A stretch of 64,000 bases of DNA from Ideonella sp. Its GTDB lineage: Bacteria; Pseudomonadota; Gammaproteobacteria; Burkholderiales; Burkholderiaceae_C. Within the stretch, counting starts at the first letter, position 1, and every line of letters begins with the position of its first letter. Where the stretch lies: positions 806,001 to 870,000 of the forward strand of contig JABTUY010000001.1 in NCBI GenBank assembly GCA_015075165.1. Reading direction: 5' to 3'. The position numbers and the translations under genes are program-made. Below the pieces are notes generated by a model, which was not told where the DNA came from, made no database searches, and was given only the letters and a program-made list of their open reading frames with translations. Of the stretch, positions 1-7,985 are shown one piece after another.

Positions 1-176
1 CGCTCGACCAGAGTCTGCGCCGGCAGTTGCGTGCCGAGTTGCGCGAGTTGCAGGCGCAACTGCGCATCCCGACGCTGTTGATCAGCCACGACGCCGACGA
101 CGTGCAGGCACTCGGCGACGAAGTGGTGCACCTGCAGGCTGGCCGCGTGGTGCCGGCGGGCGAGCGCGCCGTCTGA
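1..176 (+). CDS. modC: Molybdate ABC transporter ATP-binding protein, C-terminal part (ModC-like), cut by window edge
   Basis: Open from base 3 to a TGA at 174-176, giving 57 residues of the C-terminal part of an ABC ATPase. The segment LLISHD with DADDV carries the H-loop histidine and the D-x-x-x-V pattern typical of ABC importers, followed by VVHLQAGRVV. The LRRQLRAELRELQAQLRIP stretch before it is the usual helix after the D-loop. ModC would energise high-affinity molybdate import at the inner membrane. The ModE-like regulator gene immediately downstream on the opposite strand supports molybdate rather than another substrate. The N-terminal Walker A part and any TOBE/mop domain question cannot be judged here; the protein ends soon after the nucleotide-binding domain, so no TOBE tail is present. 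Confidence 0.7.
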   Translation, partial: LDQSLRRQLRAELRELQAQLRIPTLLISHDADDVQALGDEVVHLQAGRVVPAGERAV

Positions 177-225
177 CGGTCGGCGCAACAGCCGCCGGCC
201 CGCGACCGATCCGATGGACCTTCGA

Positions 226-639
226 TCAATCCCCGATCAATCCCATCAACCGGCGGATATCGGCGCGGCACGCCACGGCGGCCTGCCGCTCGACGCGACG
301 GTACAGCGCGACCAGTTCGCGCCCCACTTCGGTGAGCTCGCAGCCACCGCCGTGCGCGCCACCCTTGACGCTGGCCACGGCGGGTCGCCGCAGCGAGCGG
401 TTCAAGGTGTCGAGCAGCAGCCAGGCACGGCGGTACGACATGTCGAGTGCCTTGGCCGCCGCGGTGATCGAGCCGGTGTGCGCCACGGCCTCGAGCAGCG
501 CGATCTTGCCCGGGCCGACGGCCACCGCGCCGCCGGTGGTGATGCGCATCCGAAACCGCAGCTCGGCCTTGCCGCTTGCACGCTTGCGCGCGGCAGTGGC
601 GCCCCTGGCAATGGTGGCAGCGCGCGATCGGGTGGGCAT
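226..639 (-). CDS. ModE-like winged-helix transcriptional regulator (DNA-binding domain only)
   Basis: A 137-residue protein if it starts at the ATG at 639; a longer frame to 714 exists but its N-terminus is low-complexity Arg-rich. The core KIALLEAVAHTGSITAAAKA, then MSYRRAWLLLDTLN, is the LysR/ModE-type winged helix-turn-helix; GGAHGGGCELTEVGRELVALYR is the wing of ModE N-domains. Full-length ModE (about 260 residues) carries two mop/TOBE molybdate-binding domains; these are absent, so molybdate sensing would have to be indirect or the protein is a stand-alone N-domain homologue, which is common in Proteobacteria. It lies convergent to the modC end. The start codon has no clear Shine-Dalgarno, so 639 is a best guess. 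Confidence 0.75.
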   Translation of the reverse strand: MPTRSRAATIARGATAARKRASGKAELRFRMRITTGGAVAVGPGKIALLEAVAHTGSITAAAKALDMSYRRAWLLLDTLNRSLRRPAVASVKGGAHGGGCELTEVGRELVALYRRVERQAAVACRADIRRLMGLIGD

Positions 640-733
640 GACGGTGCGGCCGGGTCGCCGGCAAGTGCGTCTTCGCGACGGACCCGAGCATAGTGCAGCG
701 GTGCCGCCGGTCACGCACGCAACCGTCGGCCGC

Positions 734-1495
734 TCACAGCGACGCCAGCAACCCCCGCACGCGCTCGACGATGACCGGGCGGCCGATCAACAGCTCGGTG
801 GTCTTGGGCTCCGCCTGGTTGAAGCGGCATGCGCTGCCGTCGAAGCGACACGCGGCGAGGCCGTGTGCCAGCGCCACACCCACCGGCGCGCAGGCGTCCC
901 ACTCGTTCATCGCGCCGGCGTGCACATAGAGTTCGGCATCACCGCGCACCACCGCCATCGCCTTGGCGCCGGCCGAGCCGATGCGCAGCAGGTGGCCGCC
1001 GAGCCGTTCGGCCAACGCCTCGGCGAACGCGGGCGGCCGGCTGCGGCTCACCACGATGCGCATGCGGCCGGCGTACGGCTGCGGCGGCGTCACGAGGCGG
1101 TCGGTGCGCCAGAGCTGCTTCAGGGCCGGCAACGCCACCGCGCAAGCCGCGGGCGCGCCGTCGACCACCAGCGCCACGTGCACCGCCCAGTCGGTGCGAC
1201 CGCCGGGCTCGCTGTACTCGCGCGTGCCGTCCAGCGGGTCGACGATCCAGACGCGCGCGCACGCCAGCCGGTGCGCGTCGGGTGCCTGCTCTTCCGACAG
1301 CAGCGCGTCGTCGGGGCGGTGCTTGCGCAGCAAGCCGACGATCAGCGAGTTGGCCAGCGAATCGCCGGCACGCCCCAGCGATTCGCCGCGGTAGGTGGAA
1401 TTGGAGCGCAGCGCCAGCAGCCGCTGGCCGGCCTGTTCGGCGGCCGTGGCCGCCAGTGTCGCGTCGTCGAGCGGGTCGTCGTCGGTGGTCGTCAT
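734..1495 (-). CDS. cysQ: 3'(2'),5'-bisphosphate nucleotidase, CysQ / inositol monophosphatase family
   Basis: 253 residues from the ATG at 1495 (MTTTDDDP...). The metal-binding IMPase signature WIVDPLDGTREY lies near residue 85 and the C-terminal NEWDACAPVGVALAHG matches the second family signature W-D-x-x-A/P. LLSEE before the first motif supplies the glutamate metal ligand. CysQ removes the 3'-phosphate of PAP, a by-product of sulfate assimilation, in the cytoplasm; related family members act on inositol phosphates, so substrate is inferred from overall similarity. It is read toward the ModE-like gene with 94 bases between and divergently from aat. An extension to 1561 (MQAAWLGGG) is possible but reads as low complexity. 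Confidence 0.85.
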   Translation of the reverse strand: MTTTDDDPLDDATLAATAAEQAGQRLLALRSNSTYRGESLGRAGDSLANSLIVGLLRKHRPDDALLSEEQAPDAHRLACARVWIVDPLDGTREYSEPGGRTDWAVHVALVVDGAPAACAVALPALKQLWRTDRLVTPPQPYAGRMRIVVSRSRPPAFAEALAERLGGHLLRIGSAGAKAMAVVRGDAELYVHAGAMNEWDACAPVGVALAHGLAACRFDGSACRFNQAEPKTTELLIGRPVIVERVRGLLASL

Positions 1496-1648
1496 CGATC
1501 GTTGCAAGGTGGCTGCAGCCGCCATGCTGGCACAACCCCCACCGAGCCACGCGGCCTGCACATGGGGGTTGCCGCACGTCGCGCCGGCTCGGCATCATCG
1601 CGCAAGAGCCGCCCCCACGCGGCCCCGACGCATGGCACCATGGGCACG

Positions 1649-2422
1649 ATGCTCGAGCTGACCTGGATCGACGATACCGCGCCGCTGCCGGCGACGCACG
1701 GTGCGCTCGGGGTCGACAGCGACGCGCCGGGCCTGCTGTGCGCCGGCGGCCGGCTCGACACCCGGCGGCTCGAAGAAGCCTACCGCCGCGGCGTGTTCCC
1801 GTGGTACGGCAACGGCCAGCCGGTGCTGTGGTGGACGCCCGACCCACGCATGGTGCTGCCGGTGCGCGCGTTCAGGCTGTCGCGTTCGATGACCAAGACC
1901 TTGCGCCGCTTCATCGCCGCGCCCGACTGCGAGGTCCGGGTCGATCACGATGCCTACCGCGTGATCGGTGCCTGCGCGCAGGTGCCGCGCGAGAACCAAC
2001 GCGACACCTGGATCGTACCGGCGATGGTGCGCGCCTACAGCCAGTGGCACGACGAAGGGCGCGTGCACAGCTTCGAGACCTGGATCGATGGTGAGCTCGC
2101 CGGCGGCCTCTACGGCGTGGGCATCGGCCGCATGTTCTTCGGCGAATCGATGTTCAGCTGGCGCACCGATGCGTCGAAGATCGCGCTGGCCGCTCTGGTG
2201 GCGTTCTGCCGCGCACACGGCATCGAGCTCATCGATTGCCAGCAGCACACGCGGCACCTGGCGTCGTTCGGCGCACGCGAGATCCCGCGCGCGCAGTTCG
2301 AGGCCCACCTCGCCAGCGCGCTCGACGCCATGCCGCCCCGGCGCTGGACCTATGATGCCGCGCTGTGGGCGCAACTCGGTCTGGAGCCGCACAGCGCCGC
2401 GCACGAGGCCACCGCGACGTGA
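1649..2422 (+). CDS. aat: Leucyl/phenylalanyl-tRNA--protein transferase
   Basis: 257 residues. It transfers Leu or Phe from aminoacyl-tRNA to proteins with N-terminal Arg or Lys, creating ClpS/ClpAP degrons in the cytoplasm. Family motifs are complete: [20 protein letters not shown] near residue 50, [19 protein letters not shown] in the middle, and [14 protein letters not shown] toward the end. ATG at 1649 gives the N-terminus [11 protein letters not shown] at 1640 (MGTMLEL) is an equally possible start and neither has a strong ribosome site. The next gene, bpt, starts inside the last codons (GTGA overlap at 2419-2422), so the two N-end-rule transferases are translationally coupled. Confidence 0.95.
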   Translation: MLELTWIDDTAPLPATHGALGVDSDAPGLLCAGGRLDTRRLEEAYRRGVFPWYGNGQPVLWWTPDPRMVLPVRAFRLSRSMTKTLRRFIAAPDCEVRVDHDAYRVIGACAQVPRENQRDTWIVPAMVRAYSQWHDEGRVHSFETWIDGELAGGLYGVGIGRMFFGESMFSWRTDASKIALAALVAFCRAHGIELIDCQQHTRHLASFGAREIPRAQFEAHLASALDAMPPRRWTYDAALWAQLGLEPHSAAHEATAT

Positions 2423-3210
2423 CCCATCCGAAAGAGCTTCCGCTGTCGTCGCTGCAGTTCTATGCGACGGCGCCCTACCCCTGCAGCTACCTGCCCGACC
2501 GGCTGGCGCGCTCGCAGGTGGCCACGCCCAGCCACCTGATCCACGCGGATGCGTATTCGGGCCTGGTGGCCAACGGCTTCCGGCGCAGCGGCATGTTCAC
2601 CTACCGGCCCTGCTGCGACAGCTGCCGCGCCTGCGTGCCGCTGCGCGTGCCGGTGCAGCGCTTCGAGCCCTCGCGCAGCCAGCGTCGCGCCTGGAAGGCG
2701 CACGAAAACCTGCAGGCGCGCGTGCTGCGGCTGTGCTTTCTGCCCGAGCATTACCAGCTGTACCTGCGCTACCAGTCGGGGCGCCACTCGGGCGGCGGCA
2801 TGGACCACGACAGCGTCGACCAGTACACGCAGTTCCTGCTGCAAAGCCGCGTCAACTCGCGGCTGGTGGAGTTTCGCGAGCCGTCGGCCAACGGCGCGGG
2901 CACGCTGCGCATGGTGTCGATCCTCGACGTGCTGAACGATGGCCTGTCGGCCGTCTACACCTTCTACGAGCCCGACGCATCCGCCAGCTACGGCACGTAC
3001 AGCGTGCTGTGGCAGATCGAGCAGACCAAGCTGCTGAAGCTGCCGCACGTCTACCTCGGCTACTGGATCGCGCAGAGTCCGAAGATGGCCTACAAGGCGC
3101 AGTTCCAGCCGCACGAAGTGCTGCTGGACGGGCGCTGGGTCGGCAGCGCGGGGGCGGCCGCGGCTGCACCTGCGCCACCCTACGGCCGCGCGACGCCGCG
3201 TCGACCGTAG
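2419..3210 (+). CDS. bpt: Arginyltransferase, bacterial Bpt/Ate family
   Basis: 263 residues if translation begins at the GTG at 2419, whose bases overlap the aat stop (GTGA). The N-terminal [16 protein letters not shown] cysteine cluster is the ATE N-domain signature, and the C-terminal part contains YTFYEPD and [18 protein letters not shown], typical of the ATE C-domain GNAT fold. Bpt transfers Leu (proteobacterial type) from tRNA to N-terminal Asp/Glu, complementary to Aat, in the cytoplasm. The final 25 residues are an Ala/Pro-rich tail. An upstream in-frame ATG at 2365 lies inside aat and is unlikely. The pair aat-bpt together covers both classes of secondary N-degrons. Confidence 0.93.
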   Translation: MTHPKELPLSSLQFYATAPYPCSYLPDRLARSQVATPSHLIHADAYSGLVANGFRRSGMFTYRPCCDSCRACVPLRVPVQRFEPSRSQRRAWKAHENLQARVLRLCFLPEHYQLYLRYQSGRHSGGGMDHDSVDQYTQFLLQSRVNSRLVEFREPSANGAGTLRMVSILDVLNDGLSAVYTFYEPDASASYGTYSVLWQIEQTKLLKLPHVYLGYWIAQSPKMAYKAQFQPHEVLLDGRWVGSAGAAAAAPAPPYGRATPRRP

Positions 3211-3215
3211 CGGCG

Positions 3216-4388
3216 TCAGCTGGCGGCCGTCGCCGCCGTGCCGACGACCCAGCGGCAAGCCGATTTCAACGTGCGCAGCGATTGCATCGCCCGCATCGCC
3301 ACGCGCCCGCGCAGTCGCGTGACCACGACGAGCTGCGCCAACGGACGGCGCGAGCGCCACAGCTCGTTGATGTACGAATCGGGGGCCGCACCGCTGTCGA
3401 ACTCGTCGAGGTCCGGCAGCACCTCGGGCGCACGGCGAATCAACTCGATCTCGTTGAGCACCCCCGGCGAGTACCTGGCGAAGTCCGGATGCCAGCCGAT
3501 CTTGAACGCGAAGCCCGCGCGTTGTGAAATGAAGTGGCTGGCTGACGCGATGGGCTCGCCGTCTAGCGTGAGCTCGGTGAAGAACGCCCTGCCCTCGGCG
3601 CCGAAGCCGGCGACCATCTCACGAAAAAACCGTTCGTTGGCCGGGCTCGAACGCAGCGACGAGCCTTGCTGCCCCTTCCACCCGGCGTGCTCGAGCCGCA
3701 GGAACGACTCCACCACATGCTCGGGGATGCCGCCTTCGCGGTAGCATCGCCAGCCCACGGCGCCCCGCTCGGCCAACCGGCGCCGGCGCCGGTCGAGACC
3801 GGCCTTGCGCTTGCCGAGCGCCGCGCACAGTGGCGCATCACCGAGCTCGCCGCGCCGCAGTACTGCGCGTTGGTCGGTCTGCCGGTCGTGGTGGATGTGA
3901 ACGCCGTGGTCGCGCTGCACCTGGATCAATCGCGCCACCGCGCCGTCGAGATAGACCGGCCCGAACGACACGCCCTGTACCTTCGGCGTGTGCATCTGCA
4001 CCGCGTCCAGCAGCGCGGCCAGCGCCTCGCGCGGGCAATCGCGATCGAGCAGCATTCCCGACAGGCAGGTGTAGGGCGAGCGAACGGCCTGCAGATGCGG
4101 CAGCGGTATGCCGCGCGTCGCGGGCGCGGGCTGCAATACCGCCACCCCGACCAGGCGCTCGTCGTGCGGCCCGAACGCCTCGACGAAGAAGACCACCGGT
4201 CGAGCTGCATCGGCGATCAACTTCGCGAGCGGCAGCACGTGGTGCGGCGACAGGTATGCATTGGGCTCGCAAGCGCGCTGCTCGAGCGCACTCCACGCGC
4301 GGACCTCGTGTGCATCGACCTCGGAAACTTGAAGCACTCGCACGCGCAAGCGCGCGGCGCCGCTGAATCGACCGTGAGCCACCGACAT
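3216..4388 (-). CDS. GNAT-fold acyltransferase, BioF2/CelD-like
   Basis: 390 residues from the ATG at 4388 (MSVAHGRFSG). The second half, WHPDFARYSPGVLNEIELIR with AFFTELTLDGEPIASASHF before it, is the BioF2-like acetyltransferase domain (GNAT_6) found in CelD/FemAB-like enzymes of exopolysaccharide and PEP-CTERM exosortase loci. Such proteins attach acyl or aminoacyl groups to surface polymers, but the substrate here cannot be deduced. It converges on bpt with only 5 bases between and borders a gene-poor stretch plus an IS, so it lies at the edge of a variable segment. The start lacks a clear ribosome site; a longer frame reaches 4631 but its N-terminus does not resemble the family. Confidence 0.72.
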   Translation of the reverse strand: MSVAHGRFSGAARLRVRVLQVSEVDAHEVRAWSALEQRACEPNAYLSPHHVLPLAKLIADAARPVVFFVEAFGPHDERLVGVAVLQPAPATRGIPLPHLQAVRSPYTCLSGMLLDRDCPREALAALLDAVQMHTPKVQGVSFGPVYLDGAVARLIQVQRDHGVHIHHDRQTDQRAVLRRGELGDAPLCAALGKRKAGLDRRRRRLAERGAVGWRCYREGGIPEHVVESFLRLEHAGWKGQQGSSLRSSPANERFFREMVAGFGAEGRAFFTELTLDGEPIASASHFISQRAGFAFKIGWHPDFARYSPGVLNEIELIRRAPEVLPDLDEFDSGAAPDSYINELWRSRRPLAQLVVVTRLRGRVAMRAMQSLRTLKSACRWVVGTAATAAS

Positions 4389-4920
4389 TCGTTGACCGAA
4401 AGCGCGAACGTCGCAGTCTAGAAGGTGCGCAACAGGCCGAAGGTAGCTGGCGCCCATCGATATCGGTGAGCGACCCCGCGCCTGAGTGACGCGGAGGTCG
4501 CGCAAAGGCGCTCGGACAGGCGGCCAGATCGCGCGATCGACCCCGATGCCGTTCGATCGGGCATCGATGGGCAGGGGGCAATTGAATTGAAAGTCTTGCG
4601 CCAAGCCGCGCCAGCGCTCGAGTTCGCGCACCGGCAGCTACCCCGAAGGTTACCCCCAGTTCCGCGAACCGCGCATCCCAAGCCAACAGCAAGGCTGCGC
4701 GCCAGCGTGAAGGCGGTCCTCGCAAGGCTACAGCGTGTCAATTCTCCGGCCACAGTGCCACACCGAGCAGACAGAGCGGACTGTCGCGACGAGTCATTCC
4801 CGGCCAAACGGGTTTGCACACCGTACCGTTGGCGCACGAGAGAGCAAGCACGCCTCGGCGGACGCGCGAGGCCCTGATCTCTTGAACGGACGTTCGGCAG
4901 GAGGAGAGGGCCGCGCCGCC
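4389..4920. other. Gene-poor stretch with no supportable gene
   Basis: About 530 bases without a convincing gene. Overlapping frames exist on both strands, but none shows a known motif, a ribosome site or the strong third-position G/C periodicity of neighbours; composition is slightly less GC-rich. Together with the adjoining toxin-antitoxin debris and IS it looks like a decaying insertion hot spot. Confidence 0.5.
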
Positions 4921-5044
4921 TCAGGCTTCAAGCTCCATGCTCACCCGCCGCCCCAGTGCAGTCGCGATGTTGACCAGCGCATCGAGAGAGCGTGTCGGCC
5001 AGCGCGTCCCACACGCCGGCGTAGCTCTCACCGCGCTTCTTCAT
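4921..5044 (-). pseudogene. Remnant of HigA/XRE-type antitoxin gene with internal deletion
   Basis: On the minus strand the ATG at 5042-5044 opens MKKRGESYAGVWDALADT, a typical N-terminus of XRE-family antitoxins paired with Gp49/HigB toxins. After about 18 codons the frame breaks, and in another frame the text LDALVNIATALGRRVSMELE then a stop at 4921-4923 is the usual C-terminus of the same family. About 45-55 residues including the helix-turn-helix are missing and the two ends are joined out of frame. The start codon overlaps the upstream toxin stop (ATGA), the normal operon architecture. Not functional as written. Confidence 0.75.
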
Positions 5045-5151
5045 TGGCGTCCTCGCATCAGTTCGGCGTAGCGATTCATCGCGATCTCGATGTCTTGCTT
5101 GCTAGTGGCCCGGGTCTTCTTCTGGAAGGCATGCAGCACGTACACTGGAGT
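5041..5151 (-). pseudogene. 3' fragment of HigB/Gp49-type toxin gene ending at the IS element
   Basis: The minus strand reads VYVLHAFQKKTRATSKQDI, followed by EIAMNRYAELMRGRQ and a stop, the C-terminal third of RelE/HigB-like Gp49 toxins (mRNA interferases). The frame disappears at about 5146-5155, exactly where the left end of the IS1380-type element begins, so insertion removed the N-terminal two thirds. The stop overlaps the start of the antitoxin remnant. No toxin activity is expected. Confidence 0.75.
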
Positions 5152-5154
5152 TGG

Positions 5155-5181
5155 ACTCCATTCAGCCTAAGAACCGCAGTT
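5155..5181 (+). repeat. Left terminal inverted repeat of the IS1380-type element
   Basis: The outer six bases ACTCCA and the inner GCAGTT match the right end in inverse orientation; about 15 of the 22 innermost positions agree. Confidence 0.65.
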
Positions 5182-5248
5182 GAACCCGTGCCGCCGCCGT
5201 TTTCTTCAACGCTGGCGAGGGGTTGAGGGTGTTTGGCACACTCACCCG

Positions 5249-6808
5249 ATGGGTGAAGCCAACGAACCGAAGAAGACGATGCTGGCGCAGGCCAGCGAGG
5301 ACGCGATGGTGGTCGACACGATGGGCGGCCGCGTGCATGTGCGCTGGGACGAGACTGCCCAAGCGACGCCGCACGGACAGATCGTGTTCTTCGCCGAGTT
5401 CCTGGCCACGGCCGGTGTGTTCGACCGCTGGGTGCAGGATTGCCCCTTGCACTACAGCAGCCCCAACGCATCGCGCCGGCGCGACGTGCTGGGCACGTTG
5501 ATGCTGGGCATCCTGGCCGGCAGCAAGCGCTACGCGCACATCGCCGGCGTTCGCGGCGATGCGGTGGCCGCCAAGGCCTTGGGGCTGCGTGGCATGGTCA
5601 GCGAAGACTCGGTGCGGCGTGCGCTGGCTGCGATGCTGCCCGCGGCCAGCGAGCCGTGGATGCGCAGCGCGCTGATGGCCAGCGTACGCCAGGCACTGGA
5701 TCGGCCGTGGGTGCTGGACCTGGACGCCACGATCAAGCCGCTGTACGGCCGCCAGGAAGGTGCTGAGGTGGGCTACAACCCGCACAAGCCGGGACGCCCC
5801 AGCCACGTGCTGCACACCTTCTGGGTGGGCAACCTGCGCCTGGTGCTCGACGCGGTGCTCAGCTCGGGCAAACAACACACCTCGGGCCACGCCAAGGCCG
5901 CGATGGCGCGGCTGCTGGACGAACTCGGCGACAAGACCCCGGCACTGGTGCGCGGGGACTGCGGCTACGGCAACGAGGATGTCATCGACGTGTGCGAGCA
6001 GCGTGACCTGCGCTACCTGCTGCGCCTGCGCAAGACGGCCAACGTCAAGCGCCTGATCGAGCGGCTGTTCAGGCGCGAGGACTGGACGCGCGCCAGCGAA
6101 GCCAGCCAGGGCTGGCAGGCCATCGAGGACGAATTGCGCCTGAGCGGCTGGAGCAAAGCCAGGCGCGTCGTGGTGCTGCGCCGGCGCATCAAGCACGACA
6201 TTGCGCTGACGGGCAAGAAGCGCAGCAAGCAGGACAACGGCGAACAACTCGTGCTGGCGCTGCCGCACGATGAAGTGCAGGACAACGCGCAGGTCTGGGA
6301 ATACACCGTGCTGGCGACCGACGTGAGCTACGACATCGAGGCCATCGGTCAGCTCTACCGCGACCGCTGCGACTGCGAGAACGGGTTCGACGAGTTGAAG
6401 AACCAGTGGGGCTGGGGCGGCTTCACCACGCAGGACATGCACCGCAGCCAGGTCACTGCGCGCGCGGTGGCGCTGGTCTACAACTGGTGGAGCTGGTACG
6501 TGCGGGCAGCCAACCCGCAGGTCCGGCGCGAGGCGCTGACGAGCCGGCCGCTGCTGCTGGCGGCCGTGGGCAGAGCCGCCAACAGCGGCAACCAGACCAC
6601 GCTGTACCTCACGCCGATGCACGCCGAAGCTGGCTTGATCAAGTCGATGATCGCCAACGTTCATGCGGCCATCCGGCATGTCAAGGCTGCTGCGGAGCAG
6701 TTGCCAAAGCTCGACCGCTGGCGCGCGCTGCTGGCCTACATCTGCCAACGAATCGTCGGCCAGATCGGCCTGCCAACCCCGCCGCCGGTGCTGCCAGCAC
6801 CGGGGTAA
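5249..6808 (+). CDS. IS1380-family DDE transposase
   Basis: 519 residues from the ATG at 5249; the frame can be extended to a TTG at 5180 but the extension is short and not family-like. The catalytic region shows WVLDLDATIKPLYGRQEG, then GYNPHKPGRPSH, the IS1380 hallmark around the first aspartate; RGDCGYG carries the second aspartate; YRDRCDCENGFDELKNQWGW carries the catalytic glutamate. It appears full length with no frameshift, so the element may still be active. It catalyses cut-and-paste movement of the element through its inverted repeats. Confidence 0.92.
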   Translation: MGEANEPKKTMLAQASEDAMVVDTMGGRVHVRWDETAQATPHGQIVFFAEFLATAGVFDRWVQDCPLHYSSPNASRRRDVLGTLMLGILAGSKRYAHIAGVRGDAVAAKALGLRGMVSEDSVRRALAAMLPAASEPWMRSALMASVRQALDRPWVLDLDATIKPLYGRQEGAEVGYNPHKPGRPSHVLHTFWVGNLRLVLDAVLSSGKQHTSGHAKAAMARLLDELGDKTPALVRGDCGYGNEDVIDVCEQRDLRYLLRLRKTANVKRLIERLFRREDWTRASEASQGWQAIEDELRLSGWSKARRVVVLRRRIKHDIALTGKKRSKQDNGEQLVLALPHDEVQDNAQVWEYTVLATDVSYDIEAIGQLYRDRCDCENGFDELKNQWGWGGFTTQDMHRSQVTARAVALVYNWWSWYVRAANPQVRREALTSRPLLLAAVGRAANSGNQTTLYLTPMHAEAGLIKSMIANVHAAIRHVKAAAEQLPKLDRWRALLAYICQRIVGQIGLPTPPPVLPAPG

Positions 6809-6834
6809 CTGCTGTTTCTAGGTTCAGGTGGAGT
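6807..6834 (-). repeat. Right terminal inverted repeat of the IS1380-type element
   Basis: Read inward it starts ACTCCACCTGAACCTAG and ends GCAGTT, the imperfect mate of 5155-5181. The transposase stop lies just outside its inner end. Confidence 0.65.
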
Positions 6835-6853
6835 TACCGGCACCCATGTGGAC

Positions 6854-6891
6854 AAAGAAAAAGCGCTAAGTGCTTGTCACACTTAGCGCTT
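6854..6891 (-). terminator. Rho-independent terminator of ssrA
   Basis: A 12-bp perfect stem (AAGCGCTAAGTG with its complement) around a 7-base loop, followed on the minus strand by TTTCTTT. It lies 34 bases beyond the tmRNA 3' end and is the only strong candidate to end ssrA transcription; the IS inserted beyond it, leaving it intact. Confidence 0.85.
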
Positions 6892-6924
6892 CTGGTCTTG
6901 CTTGGCCCCTTGTGGAACCATCAT

Positions 6925-7298
6925 TGGTGGAGCCGGGGGGAATCGAACCCCCGTCCGCAAGCCATCACCGGCCAGTTCTACATGCGTAGCTGTCTGATTT
7001 GAGTCTCGCAGCCCCGGTCGCGCAGCAGCACGCTACCGGATCCGCCAGTCACCTTGTTCTCGCGGTGCGCCAAGTGACCCGACGCACCGCCAGCCGATGT
7101 GAATGACCTCGCAACCCTCACCTTGCGGCTCGGGCCCGGCCCATCGGCCTGCCGTTGCGAGGCTCACCGGTGTTTAAGCGGCGAGGGCGAAACGTTCGTC
7201 GTTCGCAGTTACTTCGTTCCAGCTGGATTTACGAGCTGATCTGGCGCTCGGCATGCCCTGATCCGGATCCGCACCCACGTCGAAACCAGGTCGGCCCC
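6925..7298 (-). ncRNA. ssrA: Transfer-messenger RNA (tmRNA)
   Basis: The 374-nt RNA starts GGGGCCGACCTGGTTTCGAC and ends with a T-arm and CCGGCTCCACCA; the first seven bases pair with CGGCTCC before the CCA (one G-U). The tag frame at 7174-7206 encodes ANDERFALAA and a TAA stop, the tag characteristic of Betaproteobacteria. tmRNA with SmpB rescues ribosomes stalled on broken mRNAs and marks the products for ClpXP. The 5' end needs RNase P cleavage. It lies downstream of gph on the same strand, and tmRNA 3' ends are common integration sites, but no integrase is visible. Confidence 0.97.
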
Positions 7299-7313
7299 AA
7301 GGAACAGGCCGGT

Positions 7314-7340
7314 AGTTTAGGCCACGCGCAGCCAACTCAA
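7314..7340 (-). promoter_or_regulatory. Candidate sigma70 promoter of ssrA inside the gph 3' end
   Basis: Read on the minus strand: TTGAGT at 7340-7335 and TAAACT at 7319-7314, a 15-bp spacing, placing a start site near 7307, about 9 bases before the mature tmRNA end. The -10 overlaps the gph stop codon. The short spacing makes the -35 assignment uncertain. Confidence 0.45.
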
Positions 7341-7985
7341 GAGCGCCGGTGGCGTGTCGAGCACGGCGTCGGCGCCCCAATCGTGCACGGCCGGGCCTTC
7401 GCCCAGGTAACCCCAGCCTGCGGCCAGCGTGGCCATGCCCGCGGCGCGGCCGGCCTGCACGTCGCGCAGGTCGTCGCCCACGTAGAGGCAGCGCGCAGCG
7501 CTCAACCCGAGCTGCCGCGCCGCTTCGAACAGCGGCGCTGGGTGCGGTTTGGCGTGCGCCGTGGTGTCGCCGCACACCAGGGCCCCGATGCGCCCACGCA
7601 ACGCCAGGCCGTCGACGATCGGCTCGGTGAAACGCGCCAGCTTGTTGGTGACGATGCCCCAGCGCAGCCCGGTGCGCTCGAGCGCATCGAGCACCGGCAG
7701 CATCGTGTCGAACACGCGCGTGTGCGCTAGCAGGCGCTGCGCATAGAGCGCGAGGAAAGCGTCGCGCAACGCGTCGTACGGCGCATCGCCGGGTCGGGCG
7801 CCGAACGCCACGCCGACCATGCCGCGCGCACCGGCGCCGACCATCGGCCGCAGCGCGTCGAACGGCAGCGGCGGCAGACCGCGCGCCGCGCGCAGATCGT
7901 TGGCGGCGCCGGCCAGGTCGGGCGCGCTGTCGATCAGCGTGCCGTCGAGGTCGAACAGCACCGCATCGCAAGGCTGCGCGCTCAT
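7317..7985 (-). CDS. gph: Phosphoglycolate phosphatase (HAD family)
   Basis: 222 residues from the ATG at 7985, which overlaps the ubiG stop as ATGA. HAD motif I is [12 protein letters not shown] near residue 10, motif II is in GIVTNK, and motifs III/IV in AKPHPAP and YVGDDLRDV. Gph hydrolyses 2-phosphoglycolate, produced by DNA repair and by rubisco oxygenation, to glycolate in the cytoplasm. The ubiG-gph pairing next to an ompA gene is conserved in Burkholderiales. A short upstream extension to 8000 is less likely given the coupling. Confidence 0.93.
   Translation of the reverse strand: MSAQPCDAVLFDLDGTLIDSAPDLAGAANDLRAARGLPPLPFDALRPMVGAGARGMVGVAFGARPGDAPYDALRDAFLALYAQRLLAHTRVFDTMLPVLDALERTGLRWGIVTNKLARFTEPIVDGLALRGRIGALVCGDTTAHAKPHPAPLFEAARQLGLSAARCLYVGDDLRDVQAGRAAGMATLAAGWGYLGEGPAVHDWGADAVLDTPPALLSWLRVA

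Larger units (their letters stand above)
5155..6834 (+). mobile_element. IS1380-family insertion sequence
   Basis: About 1.68 kb bounded by imperfect inverted repeats sharing ACTCCA at the outer ends and GCAGTT at the inner ends, and filled by one transposase gene. Size, single frame and transposase type fit IS1380. I see no matching 4-5 base target duplication (TTGG on the left, TACC on the right), so the flanks may have been deleted or rearranged after insertion, or the exact ends are a few bases off. It sits between the toxin stub and the terminator of ssrA. Confidence 0.85.

Noticed and set aside
332-1648. N-terminal extension of aat to base 332
   Set aside because: The extension overlaps cysQ and the ModE-like gene on the other strand and is Arg/Ala-rich; Aat homology begins at about 1649.
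4735-5226. Plus-strand ORF of 163 codons before the IS
   Set aside because: Crosses the IS boundary, has no motif, and its opposite strand holds recognisable toxin-antitoxin fragments.
6925-7298. Possible tRNA in the region (T-arm and CCA visible)
   Set aside because: The T-arm belongs to tmRNA; the tag ANDERFALAA and paired 5' end identify ssrA and no separate tRNA is present.
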